Part shown: positions 16,436-24,527 of the stretch, one piece after another
Numbering within the stretch: the first letter of the stretch is position 1
Layout: each line of letters starts with the position of its first letter
Assembly (NCBI GenBank): GCA_039111535.1
Contig: JBCCIM010000027.1
Span: 1 to 43,173 of the forward strand
DNA from: Bacteroidota bacterium
Lineage (GTDB): Bacteria > Bacteroidota > Rhodothermia > Rhodothermales > JAHQVL01
Reading direction: 5' to 3'
Length of the DNA: 43,173 nt
Translations under genes and position numbers: made by a program
The notes under the pieces: model-generated
Database searches by the model: none
The model's input: only the letters and a program-made list of their open reading frames with translations
What the model was told of the DNA's origin: nothing

Positions 16436-17755
16436 CTACTTAACAACCACTGGCTGTATCCAGGCCATTTCGGTTTCGCCGGCCTGGTAGGGATTCTCTT
16501 TTGGTTTTGTCGATGTGATGCGCGCACGAACGTACAACTCATCTCCAGTAAACGTATAGCTGGCTGATGCCCCATCCACAATGGCGAGCGTCTTCCCAAC
16601 CGAATCGCTATATCTCCGGGAGATAACCTCTCCATCTACTGACTGCGCACTGCTTGTGGTATCATGCGCTACCTCCGTACCGATGAATGCTGTCTGATAT
16701 GACACACCTGACGCTGCATCTATTGTCAGCGAAATACCTTCTGCATCTACAACCAATTCTTGCAGCGTAATACCGGTAGATCCGTAGAAACTGCCGGCCT
16801 CCATCGCGTTGATGATAGCTTCAGCAGATAATGCAGGAGCTCTCACCATCACCCAGGCACGGCCCGTATTGCTTTTGAACGTCCCTATTTCATGGTAGTG
16901 GTGGCTGTCGTCCACGGCAATGCCATACATTAAAGGCCGCCCGTGAAGCAAGCGTCTTGTCAGAATAATATCCCACATGCGCTCCATACCCGGGCGCGGC
17001 GCCACACCATAATTCCTAACCAGTGGGTGCCCATTATACACCTCAAAAAATTGCTCGCCTTCCAGTGCCGCCAGGTCTTCTGCAGTCACCGCCCATCCAA
17101 AGTTTGGATGATTGATGTGGGGAAACATTGGCACGTCCAGGCTATCCCGTTGCGCCAGCACAGCATCAACATTCCGTTGCATAACGTCCCGCACACTCTC
17201 CCCGCCCTGCGGCGCAATATACTCCCGTATATTTGTAGCGTTGACATGAATGGGTTTGCCATTGAAACCATCGGTGATCTCTTCAGAGCGAATCATCAAG
17301 AAAGAGTCCGCTACTTCAAACAAGCGCCTATACTCATCAAATGTTTTCAACCGTACCCAGGCGGTATCGCGTAACACGCGTTCTTCCACCCAGCCTGCCC
17401 CAAAGGTCGCCTTATATCTTTCAAAAGCAGCCTGCCCTCCACTGTTGTGCGCAATAGGGATCCAGCGTTCCCCCTCTGAAAGGATATTGTGGTCAGATAG
17501 TGCCAGAAAATGGTAACCGTGGTCGCGGTACCATCTAATAACCATCTCTGGATAATCATCACCATCGCTCCAGAGCGTATGTGTGTGTAGATTTCCTTTG
17601 TACCAGTTTGCTTCTGTCTGCTCTGACGCTGTTTCTAAACCAGGCCCTTCTGTGCAAGCCAAAAAAAACAAGGGCATCAACAATAATGCTATCCCATTGC
17701 CAAAGAACCAGTAAAAAGGGCTGATGGACAAGGGTGGCGCTATAATTTGTTGCAT
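16436..17755 (-). CDS. PHP/CehA-McbA-type metallohydrolase lipoprotein
   Basis: A 439-residue protein with a lipoprotein signal (hydrophobic 20-33, lipid Cys34 in FFLAC). The PHP-like domain begins KGNLHTHTLWSDGDDYPEM, with metal ligands His57, His59 and Asp64. Further ligand-rich segments are LALSDHN, FPHINHPNFGW and VDDSHHYHEIG. This pattern matches the CehA/McbA group of trinuclear-metal phosphoesterase-like hydrolases. The C-terminal third (about 330-439) is beta-rich with a V-x-A-R-I-T-S-T ending typical of this group. It should be tethered in the periplasm or outer membrane. The substrate is unknown; phosphodiester and carbamate hydrolysis both occur in the group. It faces away from the polysaccharide cluster and is probably independent of it. 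Confidence 0.8.
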   Translation of the reverse strand: MQQIIAPPLSISPFYWFFGNGIALLLMPLFFLACTEGPGLETASEQTEANWYKGNLHTHTLWSDGDDYPEMVIRWYRDHGYHFLALSDHNILSEGERWIPIAHNSGGQAAFERYKATFGAGWVEERVLRDTAWVRLKTFDEYRRLFEVADSFLMIRSEEITDGFNGKPIHVNATNIREYIAPQGGESVRDVMQRNVDAVLAQRDSLDVPMFPHINHPNFGWAVTAEDLAALEGEQFFEVYNGHPLVRNYGVAPRPGMERMWDIILTRRLLHGRPLMYGIAVDDSHHYHEIGTFKSNTGRAWVMVRAPALSAEAIINAMEAGSFYGSTGITLQELVVDAEGISLTIDAASGVSYQTAFIGTEVAHDTTSSAQSVDGEVISRRYSDSVGKTLAIVDGASASYTFTGDELYVRARITSTKPKENPYQAGETEMAWIQPVVVK

Positions 17756-17782
17756 GACGGAGCCTTAGCATTTTCAAACAAG

Positions 17783-17805
17783 AAGTGCACAATAATACAG
17801 CACTT
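17783..17805. promoter_or_regulatory. Small palindrome upstream of the PHP lipoprotein gene
   Basis: AAGTGC (17783-17788) and GCACTT (17800-17805) are perfect inverted arms around an A/T-rich 11-base centre. The site lies 28-50 bases upstream of the minus-strand start at 17755, a likely operator position. No regulator can be assigned. Confidence 0.35.
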
Positions 17806-17819
17806 TGCATCGAATTGCC

Positions 17820-17955
17820 GGCTTAAAAACTTAAAATCGCCGTTTTTGGGCTAATTTCGCATTTGGCAAGGTGGTTGCAATAAGGGTTAGTCATTGCAAC
17901 TGGGCACGGAGGTAGAGACATTACGTGGGCATCGGTCTCTACCTCCATTTTTTTT
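17820..17955 (+). ncRNA. Candidate structured small RNA with its own terminator
   Basis: Three successive stems can form in + strand RNA. The first pairs GCTTAAAAAC (17821-17830) with GTTTTTGGGC (17842-17851), 10 bp including two G-U pairs. The second pairs GTTGCAA (17874-17880) with TTGCAAC (17894-17900), extendable by two G-U pairs. The third is the 12-bp terminator stem 17908-17946 followed by eight T. No + strand gene lies nearby: both neighbours are on the minus strand, and the next + gene starts at 20272. The promoter is not clear; TTTTCA (17771-17776) and TAATAC (17793-17798) are only weak matches. It resembles no RNA family that could be named. Confidence 0.35.
17908..17955 (+). terminator. 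Orphan + strand intrinsic terminator
   Basis: GGAGGTAGAGAC (17908-17919) pairs perfectly with GTCTCTACCTCC (17935-17946), and an A plus eight T follow (17948-17955). The T-tract is on the + strand only; on the minus strand the stem is followed by GTGCCCAG. It therefore does not fit the kinase gene that ends at 17961 on the minus strand. Confidence 0.75.
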
Positions 17956-17960
17956 GCCCG

Positions 17961-20141
17961 TCAATTTCCATCTCCCTCTTCCGACTGCCAGTTGCTGGGC
18001 GCCACACCAAAGTGCTCCCGAAAACACTTCGTAAAGTAAGCTGGATTGTTAAACCCCACCGCATAAGCTACTTCGGCTATTGTACCGTATTTGTCAGCAA
18101 TCAGGTGGCCGGCTTTCTTCAGCCGCATAATGCGGATCAAGGCTGTAGGCGTTTCATTGGTTAACGCTTTGCTTTTTCGCTGTAATTGGCGCGTACTCAC
18201 GCCCAGCGCATCTGCCAATGCATCCGCATTAAAATGTTCATCTTGAAGGTTTGCATCGATTGCACTGCGCAGCTTTTCCAGAAAAACGTGTTCAGCTGAT
18301 TGTATATCTTCACGGGCCGGCGTCATAAACAGATGCGCTTGATTGTCCAATTGCATTCGTTGACGGGCAGCAAGCATATTGCGCACGCGGAGTTGCAGCT
18401 CTCTGCTATTAAAAGGCTTGGTAAGAAAGTCGTCAACACCATAATCGAGGCTCTCAAGGCGCACGGCGTTGTCATTGTCTGCCGTCAGCATGATAAACGG
18501 AATGTGGCTTAGCATGGGTTGCGCGCGAAGGTGATTCACAAGCGCCTTCCCATCCATCACCGGCATCATGAGATCACTGACGATCAGATCCGGCATATGG
18601 CGTGTAACCAGGGCTACCGCTTCTTCTCCGTTTGATGCTTCAAAGATGGTATACGTCTCAAGGCACTCGGTCAGATAGCCACGCACTTCCGGGTCATCAT
18701 CAACAACCAGAACTGTAGGTTGCCCCTCAATGACCGCCGGCACAATTTCCTCCGGGACAGCCGTATCGGGTGCTGCACGGGACAGATTCAGTCGAGGCAA
18801 CGATTCCGGGGCTACATCAAGCTTCGGCAAACGCACGTTAAACGTTGTGCCTACTCCAACGGTGCTGACGACATCGATTCGACCGTTCAATTGCTCAACC
18901 ATGACGCGGGTCAGGGCAAGCCCAAGTCCGAGGCCGGCTTTCTGGCGCACGTGCCCTTCTGCCACCCGGTAGAACCGATCAAAAATGTGCGGCAAGGCAT
19001 CTGCAGCGATCCCCGGCCCATTATCTTTTACAGCTAGCTCAATGCCCCATGCCCCATGCTGTATTAACGCTACATGGACAGCTCCCCCTGATGGTGTGTA
19101 CTTTATGGCATTCGACACGAGATTCGACACAATCACTTCCAGCTTCTCAAAATCGCTGACAAAAGGCGTCGCGCCAGTTTCAGGAATAAAAGTAACAGCT
19201 ACATGTTCGGCCTGAGCATAAGGCTGGAATGATTGCATCACTTGCTCCAGAAATTCAACAAGATCACCTTGATGCAACTGCATGGGTAGCTGTTCGCTCT
19301 CAGCGCGGGACAAATCCAACAACTGATTAATAAACGAGAGTAGCCTGTCCCCGCTCCGTCGGACTGCCCTGAGTACCTGCAACACTGGTGCGGGCAGGCT
19401 TGTAGCTGGTGCCTGAATCAAGTCGTCAACCGGCCCAAGAATGAGTGTAAGCGGCGTACGTATTTCGTGGGAAATGTTGGCAAAGAACCGGTTCTTCACC
19501 TCTAGCAAAGAGGCTTTGGCTGCGCGTTCCTCGTCGATAACACGGGTCTGCCAGTACGCCTGTCGCGCATAAGCCTCAAGGGCATAGCCGGCAAACATGC
19601 CGATAAGGTTCGCAGCAAAAAGAAAAATAGCGCTGGCCAGCAAATCTGTTGCGCGCATCCCTTCAACAAAATAGATGGCAACGCAATAAAGTAAGAAAAG
19701 TATCACGCCAATAATTGAGGCATGGATAAACCGAAGACGGAAAAGCACATACGCAGGCAAGATCAATAACACCGGGCCATCCAGGTAGGCATCCGGCGAA
19801 TGATCAAGGAGGATCATGGCGATAAGTCCAAGGCCGGCAACAAAGATGATGACACTGACAATGCCGTGCAGGTTCTGCGGATATACTGCGGTGCGGTTGT
19901 AGATTAACGCGCCTATCCCTATCAAACAAACCGTACCACGCAGCACCCAGATTTGCCACAGCGCATTGGTTGCCTGAACCCAATCCATGATCCCGAAAAT
20001 AACACCATATACGATAAGGCCGGCAACGAGTCCTATCTCAATAGAACGCCGCGACTTTTCAACGTAATCCGCCCAAAACGCTTGCTCAAGCGCCTCGTCT
20101 TGAAAACGCAATGTTATCGGGTTTTTAGCAGGTTCAGTCAT
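17961..20141 (-). CDS. Membrane hybrid histidine kinase with receiver and AraC-type output
   Basis: A 726-residue one-protein two-component system. About six membrane segments fill residues 35-190. The HisKA box FFANISHEIRTPLTLILG has the phospho-acceptor His225; the ATPase domain (about 330-440) has SNLVSNAIKYTP, DNGPGIA and GLGLGLAL. The receiver (about 475-590) has acid pocket DDD (481-483), phospho-acceptor Asp523 in SDLMMPVMDG and Lys575 in LTKPF. An AraC/HTH_18 DNA-binding domain fills 620-720. The layout resembles hybrid two-component regulators of Bacteroidota, but the usual large periplasmic propeller sensor is absent, replaced by a multi-pass membrane module with almost no external loops. 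It probably senses a membrane or small hydrophobic signal and controls genes directly. The targets are unknown. Confidence 0.92.
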   Translation of the reverse strand: MTEPAKNPITLRFQDEALEQAFWADYVEKSRRSIEIGLVAGLIVYGVIFGIMDWVQATNALWQIWVLRGTVCLIGIGALIYNRTAVYPQNLHGIVSVIIFVAGLGLIAMILLDHSPDAYLDGPVLLILPAYVLFRLRFIHASIIGVILFLLYCVAIYFVEGMRATDLLASAIFLFAANLIGMFAGYALEAYARQAYWQTRVIDEERAAKASLLEVKNRFFANISHEIRTPLTLILGPVDDLIQAPATSLPAPVLQVLRAVRRSGDRLLSFINQLLDLSRAESEQLPMQLHQGDLVEFLEQVMQSFQPYAQAEHVAVTFIPETGATPFVSDFEKLEVIVSNLVSNAIKYTPSGGAVHVALIQHGAWGIELAVKDNGPGIAADALPHIFDRFYRVAEGHVRQKAGLGLGLALTRVMVEQLNGRIDVVSTVGVGTTFNVRLPKLDVAPESLPRLNLSRAAPDTAVPEEIVPAVIEGQPTVLVVDDDPEVRGYLTECLETYTIFEASNGEEAVALVTRHMPDLIVSDLMMPVMDGKALVNHLRAQPMLSHIPFIMLTADNDNAVRLESLDYGVDDFLTKPFNSRELQLRVRNMLAARQRMQLDNQAHLFMTPAREDIQSAEHVFLEKLRSAIDANLQDEHFNADALADALGVSTRQLQRKSKALTNETPTALIRIMRLKKAGHLIADKYGTIAEVAYAVGFNNPAYFTKCFREHFGVAPSNWQSEEGDGN

Positions 20142-20271
20142 GCAGGTCTTTTGTCGTGTCCGGAATCAAAATTAAACCTTCTTTTTCCCAACGGGATACC
20201 TATCTTTAGCGCGCCGGCATTGCCGGCACTTCTTGACCGCAATGTAAACAATAATCCAATCCCAAGAAAAA

Positions 20272-21243
20272 ATGTTAAACTGGGGCATTCTCGGTACCGC
20301 ACGCATCAACCGATCACTTATTCCCCCACTTAGACTTTCCTTCCGCAACCAGTTGCTCGCAGTTGCAAGTCGAGATGCAGGAAAGGCAGCTGCCTACGCA
20401 GCAGAACGTGATATTCCCCGGTCATACGGCAGCTATGAAGCTTTGCTTGCCGACGAGGACATCCAGGTTATATACATCCCCCTCCCCAACAAGCTGCATG
20501 CTGAATGGGCGATTAAGGCTGCACAGGCCGGAAAACATGTACTGTGTGAGAAACCGCTGGCGCTCACGGTCGAAGAAGTTGACCGCATGGAAAAAGCTGC
20601 TGCAGATGCCGGCACCATACTCATGGAGGCCTTCATGTATCGCTTCCACGCGCGCACCCAGCAGGTTAAAGCCATGGTAGATGAGGGTCTTATTGGCGAC
20701 CTTCATCATATCAAGGGCGGGTTCACCTTTGCCCTTAATCGGGAAGGTGATGTCCGGTGGGACAATAAACTCGGTGGTGGCAGCCTCTGGGATGTTGGGT
20801 GTTACCCGCTCAACTTCGCCCGTTTCATAACCGGGCAGGAGCCCGAAAAAGTATTTGGTCACCAGGTTAGCGGCGCATCGGGTGTAGATATTTCTTTTGC
20901 GGCGCACCTGCAATTTCCGGGCGACATCACAGCACAATTCGACTCAGGCTTCAGGACACAGTTCAGGATGTATACCGAGGTTGCGGGAAGCAAGGGAAGC
21001 ATCCACCTTCCCATGGCTTTCAAACCAGGCCTGCGAAGCTACATCCATCTGACCAGAGGCAATACAAAAGAGCGCATTGCTGTAGATGGTAACATGCTGT
21101 ACCTGGATGAGGTGGAAGAAATTACCAACTGCGTATTAGAGGATCGCCAGCCGGCGTTGTCGCTTGCAGAAAGCCGCGGCAACATAGCAGCTATCCAGGC
21201 TTTGTATGATTCAGCAAGTAGTGGCCAGGTTGTGACGCTGTAA
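20272..21243 (+). CDS. Gfo/Idh/MocA family NAD(P)-dependent oxidoreductase
   Basis: A 323-residue cytoplasmic oxidoreductase. The N-terminal Rossmann motif is WGILGTARI (4-12), the loop YIPLPNKLHAEWAIKAAQAGK and catalytic segment CEKPLALT place the conserved E-K-P at about residues 96-98, and the C-terminal beta-sheet domain has GGGSLWDVGCYPLN. Family members oxidise or reduce sugar and inositol hydroxyls. The GGSLWDVGCYP variant is typical of the D-xylose dehydrogenase and trans-1,2-dihydrobenzenediol dehydrogenase-like subgroup. Its stop is 2 bases from the stop of the convergent kinase gene. With UDP-xylose synthesis and a DUF1080 hydrolase elsewhere in the window, a sugar substrate is likely but not shown. 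Confidence 0.9.
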   Translation: MLNWGILGTARINRSLIPPLRLSFRNQLLAVASRDAGKAAAYAAERDIPRSYGSYEALLADEDIQVIYIPLPNKLHAEWAIKAAQAGKHVLCEKPLALTVEEVDRMEKAAADAGTILMEAFMYRFHARTQQVKAMVDEGLIGDLHHIKGGFTFALNREGDVRWDNKLGGGSLWDVGCYPLNFARFITGQEPEKVFGHQVSGASGVDISFAAHLQFPGDITAQFDSGFRTQFRMYTEVAGSKGSIHLPMAFKPGLRSYIHLTRGNTKERIAVDGNMLYLDEVEEITNCVLEDRQPALSLAESRGNIAAIQALYDSASSGQVVTL

Positions 21244-21245
21244 CC

Positions 21246-23189
21246 TCAATCCAAAGAAGGTAACGGGGTTTCTGCCCCTATTGTCTTCGTGAGCCGTATC
21301 AATTCGCTTATAAGCTGTTGTCTGTTGATGGGTTTGGATATGTATCCATCAAACCCACCGGCGAGGTATTTCTCCCGATCACCCCGCATGGCATTGGCCG
21401 TAAGTGCAACGATGGGAACTGCTTTGCCGCCGGGTAATTCGCGGATTTCAAGCAGCGCCTGCTCACCGCTCATTACAGGCATTTGGATATCCATGAGGAT
21501 CAGATCGAATGTGTTTGCAGCGTACTGTGCCACAGCCTCGGCCCCGTTCAGCGCGACAACAATTTCATGGCCGGCATGCTCGAGGAATTTGACAGCTACC
21601 TTCTGGTTGATGATGTTGTCTTCCGCTAGCAAAATATGAAGTGGACGGCCCGTATCATTTGTTTGCTCTTCGGCTAATAGCTCTTCTGGATCGACGTCGA
21701 TGATCTCAAACGAGGAAGAGAAGGAAAAGGAAGACCCTTTGCCCTGTACGCTTTTTAACCAGATCTCACCGCCCATTAACTGCACAAGTCTGGATGAGAT
21801 TGCAAGGCCGAGGCCTGTTCCGCCGTACTCCCGAGTGGTTGTAGCATCCGCCTGGATAAACGCTTCAAAAATGCTTTTCTGTTTGTCTTCGCTAATGCCA
21901 ATACCTGTATCTGTGATAGTGAAGACAAGTTTTATGTTATCCGCGTCGACGCTATCAACAGCAACGCTTATACAGACATGCCCACCAGCCGGCGTAAATT
22001 TGATTGCGTTACCAATCAGGTTAACAAGCACCTGGCGTAACCGGTCCGGATCCCCTCTGAGGTATTCAGGGACCTCCTCAATATCTGCAAGATGCAGGTT
22101 AATGTTTTTCTGAGAAGCTAACACATTGTAAAGCTTCGGGATGTCACCCAACAGTTCAGAAATGGAGAATGTGGTTGGCGACAATTCAATTTTTCCGGCT
22201 TCTATTTTCGAGAAATCCAGAATATCATTGATGACCCTCAGCAGAGCTTCTCCGGAACGCTTGACAGATTGAGCGAGGTCAAGCTGTTCATCTTCGAGTT
22301 TTGTCGAAAGCAACAGTTCTGACATGCCCAAAACGCCATTCATGGGTGTGCGAATTTCATGGCTCATGTTGGCCAGAAACTCACTCTTTGCCTGACTGGC
22401 TTTTTTCGCATCTTCGAGGGCTTCGCGTAATTTCTCCTCAATGCGCTTCTGCTCATCTATATCAAAATGCTGACCGATCATGCGGAGCGGCATGTCACGT
22501 ACGTCATATTCTACAACCTGGCCAGCGCTTCTGATCCACTTATAAGAGCCATCTTGGCACTTCAACCGAAACTCGAGATCGTAGATATACGCTTTGTTCG
22601 TGTGTGCATTCTGAATGGCTTCATTTGCCCGTTCTACATCATCTGGATGCAACAAGTTAAGGAAATACGTTAGCGGCAACGGTTCTTCTGCGGGCTCTTC
22701 ACCTAGCATAAGGTGAAATAACTCATTTGTGATAAAAGAGCCTTCTGCTATATCCCAATCCCAAACTCCTGCGCGGGCCGCGCCAACCGAAAGCTCAAAA
22801 CGTGCCTCAGCACCTTTGCGCTCCGTTATATCCTCAAAAATACCATACAGTTCAACAACGTTGCCGGCTTCGTCACACTGGCAATCCCCCATCGAATGCA
22901 CCCACCGCAATGTCTCGTCTGGACGAATAATGCGCAATTCGAATTCAAATGGCTTTTTGTGCTCAATGGCATCAGCTATGCATTGCTGTACCAGCGGAAC
23001 GTCGTCAGGATGGTAAAATCCAATTGCGGATTCAAGCTCAGGGGTATATGCTTCCGGAGTAAGACCGTGAATACGAAATACCTGCTCCGACCAGAAAAGC
23101 GTATGATTTACCAAGCCAACGTGCCACCATCCCATACCGGCGACACGCTCCGCCATTTGTAGAAAGAGGTGCGGTTTATTTGTTAGCAT
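21246..23189 (-). CDS. Soluble PAS-PAS hybrid histidine kinase with receiver
   Basis: A 647-residue protein with no membrane segment. Two PAS_3-type domains (about 15-125 and 130-248) precede a HisKA box [18 protein letters not shown] with His277. The ATPase domain follows (about 375-495, [27 protein letters not shown]). The receiver (516-635) has the acid pair in LLAEDN, phospho-acceptor Asp567 in [11 protein letters not shown] and Lys619 in YISKP. There is no DNA-binding domain, so the signal must pass to a separate phosphotransfer protein or regulator, none of which is adjacent. Cytoplasmic PAS pairs often sense redox state or small ligands. OxyR is encoded just upstream on the same strand, which is compatible with a stress role, but that is only context. 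Confidence 0.93.
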   Translation of the reverse strand: MLTNKPHLFLQMAERVAGMGWWHVGLVNHTLFWSEQVFRIHGLTPEAYTPELESAIGFYHPDDVPLVQQCIADAIEHKKPFEFELRIIRPDETLRWVHSMGDCQCDEAGNVVELYGIFEDITERKGAEARFELSVGAARAGVWDWDIAEGSFITNELFHLMLGEEPAEEPLPLTYFLNLLHPDDVERANEAIQNAHTNKAYIYDLEFRLKCQDGSYKWIRSAGQVVEYDVRDMPLRMIGQHFDIDEQKRIEEKLREALEDAKKASQAKSEFLANMSHEIRTPMNGVLGMSELLLSTKLEDEQLDLAQSVKRSGEALLRVINDILDFSKIEAGKIELSPTTFSISELLGDIPKLYNVLASQKNINLHLADIEEVPEYLRGDPDRLRQVLVNLIGNAIKFTPAGGHVCISVAVDSVDADNIKLVFTITDTGIGISEDKQKSIFEAFIQADATTTREYGGTGLGLAISSRLVQLMGGEIWLKSVQGKGSSFSFSSSFEIIDVDPEELLAEEQTNDTGRPLHILLAEDNIINQKVAVKFLEHAGHEIVVALNGAEAVAQYAANTFDLILMDIQMPVMSGEQALLEIRELPGGKAVPIVALTANAMRGDREKYLAGGFDGYISKPINRQQLISELIRLTKTIGAETPLPSLD

Positions 23190-23317
23190 TTGGCCTGCAA
23201 ATCTGATAAAAGGATGCAGACCTTCCGGTCTACCTTATCTTTTTCGACCAAAAACGCGTTGTATTAAATAAGCAGCAACCAAAACTCCTGTATAATTTGT
23301 ACCCTGCGCTAAAGCAG

Positions 23318-24247
23318 TCATGTGTTCGAAGAGCCTTGAGGCACAACATCATGTACTAAACTTTGTTGCAGGAGCACAGATGCTTCCTGCAACACCTCAA
23401 TCATCCGGGCAATCAAAGACCGTTTCGGAGAAGATTTTTGCCAAATAACACCAATTTCCCGCTTAAAGTGTTGATTAGCCAACGGGAGATACGTAATACC
23501 ATCGTTCTGTTTTATAGCCATTTGCGGGATGAGCGTGATGCCAGTCTCTGTAGAGACAAAATGACGCACCGTTTCAAGACTTGTCGCACTTAACAAAGCA
23601 TTCTCGCGAGCCGTTGTACTGTGACAAATGTCGAGTGCTTGTTTTCGAAAACAATGGCCTTCATCCAATAAGATCAGGTCTTGCCCCTTCAAAGCCTGAT
23701 CATCTATGATCTCTTTTGCAGCAAGCGGATGTGCATCAGCAACTGCGAGGTAGAAAGGTTCTTCAAACAATGACACAGATTCAAACACATTGTCATCTGT
23801 GGGTAAGCTGATAATTGCCATATCAATCTCCCGTGTCAACATCCCTTTAACCAGGTTTCCTGTTGTCGCCTCCTTCAGTACAAGATCGATATTCGGAGCA
23901 TGTTTTTTAACACTCTTTACCACGTAAGAAAACAAGTAGGGCGCTACAGTTAAGATACCTCCAACGGTTATTTTACCCTTGATCATGTCCACAGCCTCGT
24001 CGGCCATATCCCGAACCTCTTCCAGTAGCGCCAGTATTTGCTCAGCTCGCTCAATAAATCGCGATCCGTAGGCGGTAACTTCAACACTCCGCCGGCTCCG
24101 TTTAAACAACGAAACACCTAGCTCTGCCTCAACTTTTTTCACCTGCGTACTTAGCGAAGGCTGGGACACATGGCATAGCGCTGCCGCATAGCTAAAACTC
24201 CCGTGTTTCCCAACAGCCACAATATATTCAAGATCTCTCAAGTTCAT
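23318..24247 (-). CDS. oxyR: OxyR-type LysR family peroxide sensor
   Basis: A 309-residue LysR-family regulator starting MNLRDLEYIVAVGKHGSF, the usual OxyR opening, with the winged-helix DNA-binding domain in residues 1-60. The redox motif GHCFRKQALDIC places cysteines at 199 and 208, the same positions as in E. coli OxyR, followed by the conserved SATSLETVRHFVSTETGITLIP. Oxidation to a C199-C208 disulfide should switch its DNA-binding mode and activate peroxide-defence genes. The frame is open to a TTG at 24259, but the ATG at 24247 fits both the family start and the cysteine numbering. An ATAG-N7-CTAT palindrome lies 49 bases upstream. No catalase or peroxiredoxin gene is in the window. Confidence 0.93.
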   Translation of the reverse strand: MNLRDLEYIVAVGKHGSFSYAAALCHVSQPSLSTQVKKVEAELGVSLFKRSRRSVEVTAYGSRFIERAEQILALLEEVRDMADEAVDMIKGKITVGGILTVAPYLFSYVVKSVKKHAPNIDLVLKEATTGNLVKGMLTREIDMAIISLPTDDNVFESVSLFEEPFYLAVADAHPLAAKEIIDDQALKGQDLILLDEGHCFRKQALDICHSTTARENALLSATSLETVRHFVSTETGITLIPQMAIKQNDGITYLPLANQHFKREIGVIWQKSSPKRSLIARMIEVLQEASVLLQQSLVHDVVPQGSSNT

Positions 24248-24260
24248 TTCTTGCACCAAC

Positions 24261-24314
24261 TGTTATAGCCAAAACACCTCAAATTCAATTTACGCATAGG
24301 CAAAAACTATAACA
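24261..24314. repeat. Inverted repeat TGTTATAG ... CTATAACA upstream of oxyR
   Basis: Perfect 8-base arms at 24261-24268 and 24307-24314. The right arm overlaps the OxyR-like site at 24296-24310. The arrangement gives three ATAG/CTAT elements within 50 bases. Confidence 0.5.
24296..24310. promoter_or_regulatory. Candidate OxyR operator (ATAG-N7-CTAT)
   Basis: ATAGGCAAAAACTAT matches the known OxyR half-site consensus ATAG-N7-CTAT exactly in its outer bases, and also has the inner A before the last spacer base. It sits 49 bases upstream of the oxyR ATG. A classical full site has a second copy 22 bases away, which is not evident. Autoregulation of oxyR is the likely role. Confidence 0.5.
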
Positions 24315-24527
24315 AGGCAACACGCATATTCAGCACGTTTTTGACATAGAACGATCCAATACAAAGCACGGTAATTAACGCATGCCCTATCTCTACTAAC
24401 GGTCAGCGTACACGTCGGAACAGCTGTCTTCCATTCAGGGACTAATTCCGGCCAATCAGATGCAGGAGCAGGTTGTTCGTTGGATTTTTTGATACCTTAA
24501 TTGCCCGATCCAGATTCACCCGGTTAC

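Noticed and set aside
23218-23231. AGACC-TTCC-GGTCT hairpin between oxyR and the PAS kinase gene
   Set aside because: The 5-bp stem is too short, and the T-rich stretch on the minus strand is weak, so it is not called a terminator.
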